DNA of 64,000 nt from Fallopia convolvulus (Eukaryota > Streptophyta > Magnoliopsida > Caryophyllales > Polygonaceae). The number at the start of each line of letters is the position of its first letter. Position 1 is the stretch's first letter. The notes under the pieces were generated by a model that made no database searches, had not been told where the DNA came from, and saw only the letters and a list, made by a program, of their open reading frames with translations. The stretch lies in the NCBI GenBank assembly GCA_964016875.1, contig OZ024729.1, positions 22,464,494 through 22,528,493 on the forward strand, written 5' to 3'. Of the stretch, positions 45,690 through 55,932 are shown piece by piece. Both the position numbers and the translations under genes were made by a program.

Positions 45690-46944
45690 CTAAGTATTTG
45701 TCAAGTGCGATCGTTCTTGCAATTTAAGAATTTGTTTGATTTGATCTTTGGTATTGTTACTTATATTCTTTGTTAATTGGAAAGCAAGTTTATGGAAGTT
45801 GACTTTTTGTACAAAAATTTGACAATAGTCATCCATTATGTTTTCGATTTTATTGCATGCATTAAGGTTTGGTTTGGCAAAGATGATAATATCATCCGTG
45901 AAAGCAAGGAAAGGAATTTTCGTCCCACTTTTGGAAATACCAATAACACTTTTTGGATCGCAACTACTTGTATGGAGTTGCATGGCAAGTACTTCAGCAG
46001 TAAGAATAAACAGATATGGGGATATGGGGTCCCCTTGTCCTAATCCCCTTTGGGGGAAGAATTGGTATGTTGGTCCATTATTGACTAGTACAAAGAATAA
46101 CGCAGTTTCCACGCATTCTTAAATCCAACCATTATTAACTAGCATTGAGAATGACACAATTTCCTTGTAATGGGTGGATTAGTTTGGCAATGACATTTTT
46201 CAGCCTATTTGTTAGAATTTTGGAGATCACTTTATAAATTGGGTTACATAGGTTAATCGGTGTATAATGGTTGGTTGAATTAGAGTTTTCACACATTGGC
46301 AATAATGTGATGAAGGAGTGATTAATTTGTTTTAAGATCTTTTTGGAGTGGAAAAAGCTTTTGACGACTTTATTATGTCTAGACTAACGACGTGCCAATA
46401 TTTTTTATAGAAGCTAGTCGGCATTCCATCTGAACTGGGCGATTTATGATCCCCAATGTCAAAAACTGCTTTTCTGATTTCAGTGTTTGAGACTGGTTTT
46501 GTGAGTTCAACATTGTCGGCCTCATTGATTTCTGGTTGGATAGTTTGGGTAATTTGTTGTAGTTTTGTGCGATTAATTTCCAGAAAAATAAAGTGTTTTT
46601 GAAAAATCCTTCATGATTTCTCGATTAATATTCTCGACCCTTGTGATATGGGTCCCTTCCATCATTGTGATCTCTTTAATGTTTGTTTTGTTTCTTCGAC
46701 CGTTAGCAATTCGGTGAAAATACTTGGAGTTTTTGTCATTTAGTATGATGTGTGAATTCTTGGCTCTTTCTTTCCAATAAGCATTGTGGAATTGGAGGAG
46801 GCATGAGCGCTTTTTGGAAAGGTGTTTCAATTTTTGGATTAAAGTCGAGTTTTGTTGTTTAGTAATTTCCTTTTGTATGGCCGGAAATTCCTTATCAAGA
46901 TTCTTAATTTGTGCAAAGATGTTCCAAAGGTGGTTTTGTTCCAT
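45690..46944 (-). pseudogene. LINE reverse transcriptase fragment
   Basis: The 46,573-46,944 frame holds the family sequence before RT (KERAKNSHIILNDKNSKYFH, ANGRRNKTNIKEI). The 45,690-46,112 frame holds RT motifs GLGQGDPISPYLFILTAEVL and FLAFTDDIIIFAK. The second is the active-site box, with TDD where most relatives have ADD. Between 46,113 and 46,572 the frame is interrupted several times. The enzyme would have copied LINE RNA at a nicked target; this copy cannot. Confidence 0.85.
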
Positions 46945-47323
46945 TTTCGGGCCTTTGCTTTGAGTAATTGGGGTTTTTGTATTAATTTGTACATATGAGA
47001 ACCGTTAGGGTTATGATGACACGCTTGCTTAATGAAGTCCTGGAAGTCCTTTCAAGAGGTCCACATCATTTCAAATTTGAATAGTTGCGCTTTTCTTGTG
47101 CCCTCGAAGGGAAGATCGAATGAAATCAAACAATGGTATGAAAATGAAAATGTATGATTTTTTGTTGCAATTTTCGGGTACCATTGAATTATTTGTTCAC
47201 TTACAAGGGTTCGGTCTAATTTCTCTTACTTGTTATTTTCCATATTTTCAACTTTCTCCTGGTGAATTTATTTCCAATAGTAGGGATGGCACAAAGGTCA
47301 CATTCATTTTTAGAGTTGATGAG

Positions 47324-48864
47324 TGATAGGCCCGCAAGTGCACGGTACTATCGAAATAATATAAAAGATATCGAATCCAAGGGAGCACTCGTTGATCACA
47401 AATCTCACACAAACTAGTAATCTAGGCCACAAACAATTGATTGGGATTTGGAATTTTTCATAATTAAAACAAACACGAATAGAAGATATAAAACTAGGAA
47501 AGCTAGAAAAGGGTTTTGTTTGTTTGAATGATGGGAGGCTAGGATTGGGTTCACCACAATGGGACTACACAATGTCAAGCAAAAATCTCTCTAAGGTTTG
47601 CAAGAAATGGTCTACCATGGTCAATTGTCCTAAAATATCTCCAATCCTCTTTCAAGGCAAAGGAAAACTACTTAATTCTAGCTTAATCCCTACTTTCGTG
47701 GTAATTAATCCTAGATTAAGTGCATTAAACACATAGACAATTATTAATAACCACTAGAAAATTAGGCCTACTTTCGTGATCCTAAAATCCCTAGCTCAAT
47801 TCTTGAAGGTCCAATGTCAAATATCATCTTTCAATGCATACTCAACATCCAAAATATGAGAAAATACTAGCTAGGCATTTTCACAAACACTTGGTGTGCA
47901 AGAATTGAGTAGTATACCAAAACTAATTCAACCAAAGAGAAATCTTCACCAATGCATCACATAATCACCATTGGGCTACCCCCAATCCCAACACAAGCAA
48001 CTACTCACTCATAAATGGCAAAAACATGGCATAAGAAATCAATCCAACAATCACACACATGGAAATAATGAAGGGGAAAACAAGAAATAAAATAAATGGA
48101 TAAGAGACACTTATCATTCAAATCAAGTCTTGATTCTTCATTCATCCATGCAAAACAAGTTGGGTTGAGTTCCTCTTCCAATTTCTCCAAGTACAAGAGA
48201 GCTCAAACAAACCCCCAAAATGGGTTAAACTAGATCTACTACTAAACTAGCTAAAATCTAGAAAAAGGAAACTTAAATCTAAGAGAGATTAGAGGATGAG
48301 AAATGAAAGAGAGAAAGTCTTCTAAAACCCTAGAAAGATGAGATAAAAATGAGGCATGAGTCTTGAAAAGTCTCTACAAGAGCTATTTATATGAGCCACC
48401 AAAAGGTGGGGGAGATACAACCCTAGAAAGGAGGTGTGATGAAAACTGCATGCCCATGCCATTTGGCACGGGTATGCCATGCCAAAAGCTGAATGTTGAG
48501 ATTGGGCTTTTGCTCTTGGCATGGGCATGCCGAGTGGCACGAGCACCTCATGCAATATCTTGGGAAGACATCTTGACAACTTTTAATTGGATTTGAGTGC
48601 TTCATTAGCTTGTATGGCTTGTGTAACTCATTCTTCTCCATTGAATCTTCAAGTTTAATCCCTTGGGTTCTCTTCTTTGCTTGAATTGAAGTCCATTTGA
48701 TCCTAGAAGAATCCAAATTCTTGCACCTACAAAACCAAAAGCAAACGAGAGCAAATATCCGAACAAACAACCATAATCATGCTAAAATGATCATGCAATT
48801 CTATGTTTTATGCACAAAAGTGGGGATTAATCAAGTCAAAAGGTGTTATAAAAACAAGTTATCA
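47324..48864 (-). repeat. 3' LTR of element C
   Basis: On the minus strand it starts TGATAACTTG at 48,864, right after the polypurine tract AAGCTTGGGGG (48,869-48,879), and ends CGGGCCTATCA at 47,324; 1541 bp. TATAAATA on the minus strand at 48,384-48,391. Two GGCATG-type modules lie just upstream of that box, at 48,447-48,485 and 48,517-48,553. Confidence 0.82.
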
Positions 48865-48868
48865 AACT

Positions 48869-50304
48869 CCCCCAAGCTTAGATCTTGCTTGTCCTCAAGC
48901 AAGGATACTCATCAAAGGATTGATATTCCAAAGGAAATATTAAGGTTGTCTCCATGCGAAAGAAATACAAGCATGATTTTGTAATATCGAATATGTGATC
49001 AATGAAATCATAGGAGATAGCAAGTGGTCATTCAAGAGATTAGGCTAGCATGGAAATTCATAGACCTCATGGATGGAAAAAAAATAGGTGATCCACTCAC
49101 TCTCATGTGTTTGAAGGACGTGTTTCGCTCATTTTCATTCCAAAGAAAGTCATCTACCATAGGCTTGCATCAGTATCTTAATTCTCCACCACTAAAAACC
49201 ATGCACATTACACAAATCAAGAGGTCTTTTATTCGGTTGTAACGGGGTCAAGGTAATGAGAAAGGGTAGGGATTATATTTGGCCTTGTGGTGCTAGTCCG
49301 AGGAATATTGGAAGAATTCTATCTTGACTAAACCAAATCCTTGAAAATTTCATATCATTAACAACCCACCAAATATTTCACAATCTCTCTTCATTTCTCG
49401 CTTCCCTTTCTTTTCCTTTTTTTTTCACACTTCACACCATTGTTTTATTAAGGCACAAACATTTTGATGCATGCACTCAATTGCAAAGAAATGTGAGAAG
49501 TGCTATTTTTTTTTCTTTTTTTTTTGTTTTGAACCAAACACTTTACACTTCCATCATTTACATTGAATTCCCCCCAAGCTTAGCTTCTAACCACACAAGC
49601 AAGTCAATATAGAATTTTCCTAATTCCTCGGAAGGACAAAAGGCTAATAATTCAAGGCTCGGATTGCTTTTGTGATGCTTAAAAAGAATAGGCTAATATA
49701 GGCTCAAGAGAAGGGGCTAAACAAAAGAGATTAAATGTAAGAGGTTGGTATGGGTAAAGTGGGTTATCAAAGAAAGTTGCCTCAATCATTTTTTTGCATG
49801 TACAATAGTATAAATGTGGCCTCGAAAAATGGCTCTAAATGCAAGTTCTAGAGATGAACATTCAATGGAGAAATCACACATTAAAAGAGAGAGGACTCAT
49901 GAAGTGCAAGTCCTAAGGCCTAAAGAGAAACTCGCGGCTTTTGTCATGAATTTAAATATTCACCAAATCCAAGAGATAACCACAAGCATCCCTAGTTTAA
50001 TTAGTCACACATATTCAAGATTTTAAATTTTGCTTCATGATCTTTTGAAACTTTGACAACCAAAATATTTCAAATGAAATAACGCAAGTGATCCATTAAA
50101 AGGCCTAAACTAAATGCAAATGTCATGAACCTAAGCTAATGCAAAACTAACTAAATGCAAATGCAATGTTATGAATTTATGCAACTAACACTAGAGAGAT
50201 AGAAAATATGCAATTCAAGGTAATTTTCACTCCCTCCCCCAAGCTTAAAAGTATGCATTGTCCTCAATGAATGTAGAAGCACAAAGAGAGGGGAAATTAC
50301 CAAA
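48869..50304 (-). other. 3' untranslated region of element C with three polypurine words
   Basis: AAGCTTGGGGG occurs on the minus strand at 50,236-50,246 (just after the env-like stop), 49,571-49,581, and 48,869-48,879 (at the LTR). The first sits in TTTTAAG-type context like the post-env site in A and B. No reading frame is supported here. Confidence 0.7.
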
Positions 50305-51501
50305 TCATCGTTGTGGTGGAAAGCCGTAATTGAGGTGCATGTTGTAGAGGGCTTGAAGTGTGTCATTCATGGCTCGTTGTTGATTTTGCACTTGTATTAG
50401 AATGGCTCGTTGGGCACATTGCTCTTCCTCGATACTATGGAGTGAGGCCAAAATGGAAGCTCCATCAAAGTGGTTGGACCTCTCATCATTGCTAGCTCGT
50501 GAGTGTGGAATGGATGGGCCGTCTTGGTCAAAGTACTCGGTTGGGGGCAAGGCGAGAAGTTCTTCATTCACTACAAGATCGGGACCATCACTTAACATTT
50601 TGAGGTTGTTGGGGTCATGGATGGTCGTGCGAGCTTGGTTTGGTAACCGTATTGGTTGGTCACCATTGTTGAAGTGCAAGAAGTATTCTCGGCCTATTTT
50701 ATCAAGAATTTGCATTTTAACACACCGAGCAAGGTCAAGAAGCTCGGGACCTATGGCTTGGAGATGAGAAAGGTCGTAATGATAATGAAGGGCTATATGG
50801 GTAATAAGACCTCCAATGGAAAAATCTCCGGTAGTGGCATTAGCAACGGATAAGAGTTTCCTAAAAAGGAAGTAGGCGGGATTTGCCTTTTTTTCTTTTA
50901 GCATAGCCCACATCCAGAAGAGCTCTTCTTCCCGAACTACTCCATCACTCCCTCTTCTAGCAAATATGGTGTTGGATAGGACTCTTTGGACATATCGGAG
51001 GATGGGGTTTCGAATGAGGCTAGCCTTGGAATCTCGGGGTTTGTAAGGTAGGTTGGTGATCGTGATTTCTTGCCAAAATAATTGACGGCCAAAATAGCAA
51101 GTGAAGTCTCCATCGGAAGGGAGGTGAAAAATGGAACCAAGAGTCGCTAGAGGGATGTGGTGACGTTTGCCGAAGAGATGAAAGTACAAACCGGCTCCAT
51201 CGTCTTGTTTAAGAGAGCTCAAAAACTCCATAGTGACTCTTGTAAAGGCGGGTTGTTGGATTTGGATGAAATGCTCCATTCCCACCCTTCGAAACATACA
51301 CATCACATCATCAAGCAAGCTTAAGGAGCGTAGTGCTTCCTCATCAAGATAACGAGTTGACACAACTTTGCGGTCTTTGATCACTTGATAACGCTTGTCT
51401 TCTCCATCATCAACACAACGAAAACCATGATCATTGAGCGGGGTTTCTTGTAGGGCTTGTTGATGGGAAGAGCTTGATCTTTTAGCCCTTTTTGGAGCCA
51501 T
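50305..51501 (-). CDS. intact env-like (Athila ORF-1 type) protein of element C
   Basis: A 398-codon frame without interruption, ATG at 51,501. It opens with a basic MAPKRAKRSSSS stretch similar in character to MASSSR in A and B. A conserved core follows with FRRVGMEHFIQIQQPAF, TMEFLSSL and HIPLATLGSIFHLP, then an alpha-helical part rich in leucine. It ends with a glutamine-rich helix (EEEQCAQRAILIQVQNQQRA) resembling the charged C-terminal helix in A and B. No signal peptide or clear transmembrane segment is apparent, and there is no palindrome-coded tail. It is the only uninterrupted long gene in the window's Athila set. By position it is the env-like gene; its function is unknown. Confidence 0.88.
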   Translation of the reverse strand: MAPKRAKRSSSSHQQALQETPLNDHGFRCVDDGEDKRYQVIKDRKVVSTRYLDEEALRSLSLLDDVMCMFRRVGMEHFIQIQQPAFTRVTMEFLSSLKQDDGAGLYFHLFGKRHHIPLATLGSIFHLPSDGDFTCYFGRQLFWQEITITNLPYKPRDSKASLIRNPILRYVQRVLSNTIFARRGSDGVVREEELFWMWAMLKEKKANPAYFLFRKLLSVANATTGDFSIGGLITHIALHYHYDLSHLQAIGPELLDLARCVKMQILDKIGREYFLHFNNGDQPIRLPNQARTTIHDPNNLKMLSDGPDLVVNEELLALPPTEYFDQDGPSIPHSRASNDERSNHFDGASILASLHSIEEEQCAQRAILIQVQNQQRAMNDTLQALYNMHLNYGFPPQR

Positions 51502-52857
51502 ATCTTAGTCACCAAAAATTCCTACAAAGTGGAAAGGAGAAGATAATACAAGTAATCCAAAAATCAAGCATAACATAAGAAAGCACAAAGCAAGAAAGTT
51601 CAAGCATAAATCATCATTAAAAGCTCAAGACCCATTTCATGATTTTTCCTTATGCTTTAACTAAGATCTTTATGTACTTTCTCATAAGCATAGCAATTCC
51701 ACAAGCAATTTATGCACACTCAATGACTAACATCAAAGGAAGTTTCACCATTATATTCAAAAGGTTCACATTTAAATGCAAAATTCCAACAAAGAAATAC
51801 TTGCAATTTTAAACAAATTGGAATCATGGATCACCTAAACAAGCTCAAGTGCACATCAATTTTAATTTCTCATGAAGAAAATACATCAAATTGGGTTAAA
51901 TTCCAAATTAATTTTTAGGGCAAAATTGGGGATCTAGGGTTTTTATTTGAAGGGAGGGTGGCTGCAAGATGGGTGGTGGCTGGGCTCGCGGGTGGCGCTG
52001 CTGATGGTTCAGATGGTCGGAGATAGGTGGGCGGGGCTGGGCTGGGGTGGTGCACAAGTGTGGTCGCGCGTCGAAGCAACGGCGGGAAGAGAAAGAGAGA
52101 GGGGCGAGGCTGGGTGGTGCGCGAGCAGGCAGTGGAGATGGGCGGAGGTAGAAGGCGGGGCTGGGATGGGGTGGAGAGGACGAGAAGAGAGAAGGGGCAG
52201 GGCGTGGTTCGCGATTGTCTCGCTGCTCGGAGCAGGCGCGGCTACTGCGCGGGTGGTTGGTCAGAGAACGAGAAGGAGAAGGGATGGGGTAGGAGAAGCT
52301 TACCAGAGGTGGGCGGCGGTGGTGCGAGCAGGCGGCCGCTGATGGTGGTGCGGTGGTTGGTGAAGGGGGTTGCTGGTGTGCGCTGGTTGGTGAGGGAGAG
52401 GAGAGAAAGAACGGTAAAGAGGAGATGGGGAAAGTGAGGTTTAATTTTTTTTTCAGCAATTTTTTGTTTTATTTTTTTTTTAATTTTCGTTTTTTTTATA
52501 TATGGCATGGCCATGCCAATTGGCATGCCTTGCCCATGCAAAAAACTGAGAATTAAATTCTTGGCATCTTGAGTTTGGCATGCCTATGTCGATTGGCACA
52601 AGCATCCAGTGCCAAAATCTGAAACTCAAAATTTAACATACTATCTTATTAATGCTAAATTTCATGAACTTTTTTTTTCTAACCCCCTAATATGCACCTA
52701 AAAATCAATTAAAAGCCCTAAATATAAGACCCATTAAAAATCTCAAGCAAAGCACTCACCAACAACATAATTGCATCGTCTATCTCGACTCGACTCAACC
52801 AAATTAAGAAGACAAGCATGCAAACAAAAAGATAAAGGATGGAAAAGGATATAGATG
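51502..52857 (-). other. region between integrase and env-like gene of element C
   Basis: The stretch 51,940-52,440 is strongly purine/pyrimidine-biased (G-rich on the plus strand), which opens long shadow frames on both strands. It corresponds in place to the pyrimidine-rich leader in A and B. Two GGCATG-type modules with 18-bp spacing lie at 52,503-52,540 and 52,562-52,614. Confidence 0.6.
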
Positions 52858-52902
52858 CTTGGGTTGCCTCCCAAGAAGCGCTAGTTAAGGTCTAGCTAGA
52901 CC
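52858..52902 (-). promoter_or_regulatory. two-hairpin module after pol (element C)
   Basis: Thirteen bases after the integrase stop, on the minus strand, lies GGTCTAGCTAGACC (52,889-52,902). Then come TTAACT and AGCGCTT, and a hairpin with arms CTTGGG/CCCAAG (52,870-52,875, 52,858-52,863) around AGGCAA. The word AGCGCTT and loop AGGCAA are as in A and B. The stems differ but still pair. Confidence 0.6.
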
Positions 52903-52914
52903 GTCCTTCTTGAT

Positions 52915-54106
52915 TCATGGCTTCGGATCGGAAAGGGTGAAGGTGACTCCCTTGTCGATCGGATCTCCAACCACATAGTGCTTTAGCCTTTGACCGTTGA
53001 CTTTAAATTCCCCGGTTGCTTCACTCCATATCTCAATAGCACCATGCGGATATACTTTCTTCACTTGGAACGGTCCACTCCACCTTGATTTAAGCTTGCC
53101 CGGAAATAGCTTTAAGCGGGAGTTAAAGAGAAGGACCATTTCTCCCTCTTGAAACTCTCTTCGAACAATGTGCTTGTCATGCCAATGTTTGACCCGCTCC
53201 TTATAGATTCTTGCATTTTCATAAGCACTCAAGCGCAACTCCTCAAGCTCATTAAGTTGAAGCATCCTCTTTTCACCGGCTAACTTCATATCAAAATTCA
53301 TAGTCTTGATAGCCCAATATGCTTTGTGCTCAAGTTCAACCGGTAGGTGACATGATTTACCATAGATTAACCGAAATGGAGTGGTACCAATCGGTGTCTT
53401 GAATGCGGTTCGGTATGCCCATAGTGCTTCATCCAACTTTGAAGCCCAATCCTTTCTAGATCGAGAAACCGTCTTTTCAAGTATGTTCTTGATTTCTCGG
53501 TTTGAGATCTCCACTTGGCCACTTGTTTGAGGATGATAAGGAGTTGTAACCTTGTGAGTCACCCCATACTTCCTCAAAAGAGCTTCAAATTGGCGCTCAA
53601 TGAAATGTGAGCCACCATCACTAATCACGGCCCTTGGAGTGCCAAATCTTGGGAAGATAGTCTTTGTGAAGAGCTTTATCACTTGCTTGGAGTCACATGT
53701 GGAAGTTGGTATGGCTTCAACCCATTTAGAAACATAGTCTACCGCCACCAAAATATACTTGTAGTTGCCGGATTGTGGGAATGGCCCCATGTAGTCAACA
53801 CCCCATACATCAAAGATTTCAACCTCCAAGATATTGTTCAAAGGCATCTCATGTCTCTTGGAGATATTCCCGGTTCTTTGGCATTGGTCACATGCTACGA
53901 GCATCTTTAAAGAGAGAAGGCCAATAGAACCCGGATTGAAGTACCTTTGTGGGGGTCTTTGAGAAGCTAGCATTTCCACCATAAGAAGAAGAGTGGCAAT
54001 GATAGAGGATGTTTCTCATTTCCGGTTCGGGCACACATCTTCTAAATATCCCATCGGCACAATGCTTGTAGAGGCAAGGATCTTCCCAAAAGTAATGCTT
54101 GACATC
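52915..54106 (-). pseudogene. pol: integrase of element C, frameshifted, cut by element D
   Basis: The upper part (53,888-54,106) reads VKHYFWEDPCLYKH and CVPEPEM, the zinc-finger approach, with H-x-HSSSYGG. The frame shifts near 53,900 just before the CDQCQR half of the zinc finger, and the rest (52,915 to about 53,895) is open. Catalytic residues are present: D in GVDYMG, D in SDGGSH and E in GQVEIS. The C-terminal part has WSGPFQVKKVYPHGA, as in element A. The family protein inserts cDNA into the genome. The upstream codons are found beyond element D at 63,903. Confidence 0.9.
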
Positions 54107-54516
54107 TGTAAGACCCAAAATTTAGGAGACGAAGCGTTGCGCCATGGACAGAGAATCTCCAATGCATACAGAATTATGGAAGATCTTCGAGATTGACTAA
54201 GTCGGTTGGAGGAGAGAGGGTCCGAGATATGTTTGTTATAAGATAGATTTTTCTCCAGATTGTATTCGTTATAAGATAGAAATAAGCCGATTTGTTGGTT
54301 AAAGATAGGATTATATCTTTGATTAAGATAGGATATGCTCTAGAGGGCTATATAAGCCAATGTAACCCTTAGGGGAAAGGGACGATCCATTCATACTAAT
54401 TCTTCTGATTTCTACATCAATAAAACACACGCCTTCGTTCATATTCTTCTTAGTTCATTCGATCAAGGCCCGATCTAAGCCAAGGTTCTACCTTTGGTAA
54501 ATTTTGGCTCAAACAA
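54107..54516 (+). repeat. 5' LTR of element D
   Basis: TGTAAGACC to AAACA, 410 bp. The other LTR differs at about seven positions, six of them within the first 60 bp. AATAAAACACACGCC near 54,418 may act as a polyadenylation region. A TATATAAGCC word at 54,350 is a likely TATA box. Confidence 0.93.
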
Positions 54517-54519
54517 TTT

Positions 54520-54537
54520 GGCGCCCACCGTGGGGCC
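54520..54537 (+). promoter_or_regulatory. primer-binding site of element D
   Basis: TGGCGCCCACCGTGGGG starts three bases after the LTR end. It matches the TGGCGCC-x-ACCGTGGGG type used by plant Tat-type elements to prime reverse transcription with a tRNA. Confidence 0.85.
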
Positions 54538-54597
54538 CTGATCGATACAACCCTCAGAAGAATCACCATTCTACTTCCTTCCGAATCAGAGAACGCA

Positions 54598-55932
54598 ATG
54601 TCTGAAAACGGCGAGGGAAGTCCTAAAACTCCAGTCGTCGGGGGCGACCAAAACCTTGAGAACCAAGGCAATCGATCTCAGGATGAGGAGATGTCGGACC
54701 TTAGACAACGCATGGAATTCCTCCAGAAGGCGCTGAGCGAACAAAAAAGCTTTTACGACGCTCATGTAGAACGCCTCACCGCCGAAAACGGCCAACTCAA
54801 GCAACAATACGAGGTCCTGGCTACGGGGCGTCGCTCCCTCCGTGTCACCCGACGCACTGACGGAATAATAAGAAGGCTAGATTTCGACGGTGGAGAAGGA
54901 ACTTCTGGAAAGGGTGCAGACCTGGATCCCCGAGACAAGACACCCGCGCAACGAGACGCGACTCCGGAGCCCATTGGTCGAGTCCGCCACGGAGAAGTCT
55001 CCTACGACGATAATCCTCCAAACAATCTCCGGTCAGCGGCTAACCAACGCCGAGCGCCATCTCAAGGAGTTTGGATCGAAGATGAAGGTACCGATGGGGA
55101 GGATCGAGAACGGCTCGAGCCCGTCGATTTAGACGCAGCCATCCGAAGAAAAGTAACCGAGCAGATAGGCGCCATCGCTGACCAACTCCGGAGGGGAAGC
55201 CGAGGTTTCCAACCTTTGGAGCCTGAAGCACCCGACGACTTCGACAAGTCTCCATTCTCTCGTCGAATCGGCCGAGTAGAGATTCCAAAAAGGTTCTCCG
55301 TACCAAGCATGCCCACGTATAATTGGACTACGGATCCGAACGAGCATGTGGCCATATACAAACAGAAGATGATGACGAGGGCGGTCCCATCCCACTCAAA
55401 AGAGGCAATGATGTGCAAAGGATTCGGCACGACCTTAACGGGGCCTGCTCTAACCTGGTTCATCAACCTCCCTCGTGGGAGCATTAGGTCCTTTGCGGAT
55501 CTCTCAGACACCTTCCGGTCCCAATTCGCGAGCAGCCGCAAATTTGAGAAGCAATCCAACGACCTCTATCGGATCCGCCAACGCCACCAAGAAACTACCA
55601 CAGAATTCTTGGATCGCTTCAATCGCGAGAAAATCTCCATCCCGTCTTGCGACGTGACGACCGCAGTGGAAGCATTTAGACAAGGGGTCACCCCCGATGG
55701 CGGCCTGTACAAGGAATTAACTAAGCACCCTTGCGCCACATTTGAAGAGGTACAAGCCAGGGCTTTGGCACACGTCCGGTTGGAAGAAGATAGGACCCTG
55801 AGGAAAAGATCGTCAGAGACGGAGAAAACCGAAAAAGGGGACCTATTGACAACCGGCGAGGTTCAACAGATCAGAGGAAAGACCGTCGCGCCCATCCTTA
55901 CTCACGGCCTACCTCAGGGCAGGTCAACGTGA
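54598..55932 (+). pseudogene. gag: gag of element D, N-terminal part
   Basis: A 444-codon frame from ATG 54,598. It starts with a glutamate/glutamine-rich coiled-coil segment (MSDLRQRMEFLQKAL), then an acidic spacer. The gag core runs from about 55,300 to 55,800 (YNWTTDPNEHVAIYKQKM, LTWFINLPRGSI, LSDTFRSQFASSRK, TTEFLDRFNRE). It stops at TGA 55,930-55,932. The remainder of the family gag, including its CH-type finger, lies in another frame from 55,929, so either a frameshift has occurred or two ORFs are used. Structural protein that packages the RNA. Confidence 0.85.

Larger units (their letters stand above)
43800..47323 (-). mobile_element. L1-type LINE, minus strand, 5' end cut by element C
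   Basis: Read from high to low coordinates there are traces of the endonuclease C-terminus near 47,280, a linker frame (46,573-46,944), RT (45,690-46,112 and flanks), and an RNase H domain (43,860-44,363). This is the order in plant L1 elements that carry RNase H. Multiple stops and frameshifts are present. The 3' end, near 43,800, has no clear poly-A. The 5' end is lost where the LTR of element C begins at 47,324. Confidence 0.8.
47324..54106 (-). mobile_element. Athila-type element C, minus strand, interrupted by element D
   Basis: On the minus strand the order is integrase, env-like ORF, 3' untranslated region, LTR. Its pol continues at 63,903 beyond element D and then leaves the window. 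Its sequences differ from A and B (AAGCTTGGGGG instead of AAGTATGGGG, GGCATG modules instead of TCGTTAACGA), so it belongs to another Athila family. The LTR at the low-coordinate end abuts LINE sequence. Confidence 0.9.

Noticed and set aside
51908..52459. A 183-codon proline/serine-rich minus-strand frame and overlapping plus-strand glycine/arginine-rich frames
   Set aside because: They arise from a strand-biased low-complexity tract between integrase and the env-like gene; no domain, and both strands are open at once.
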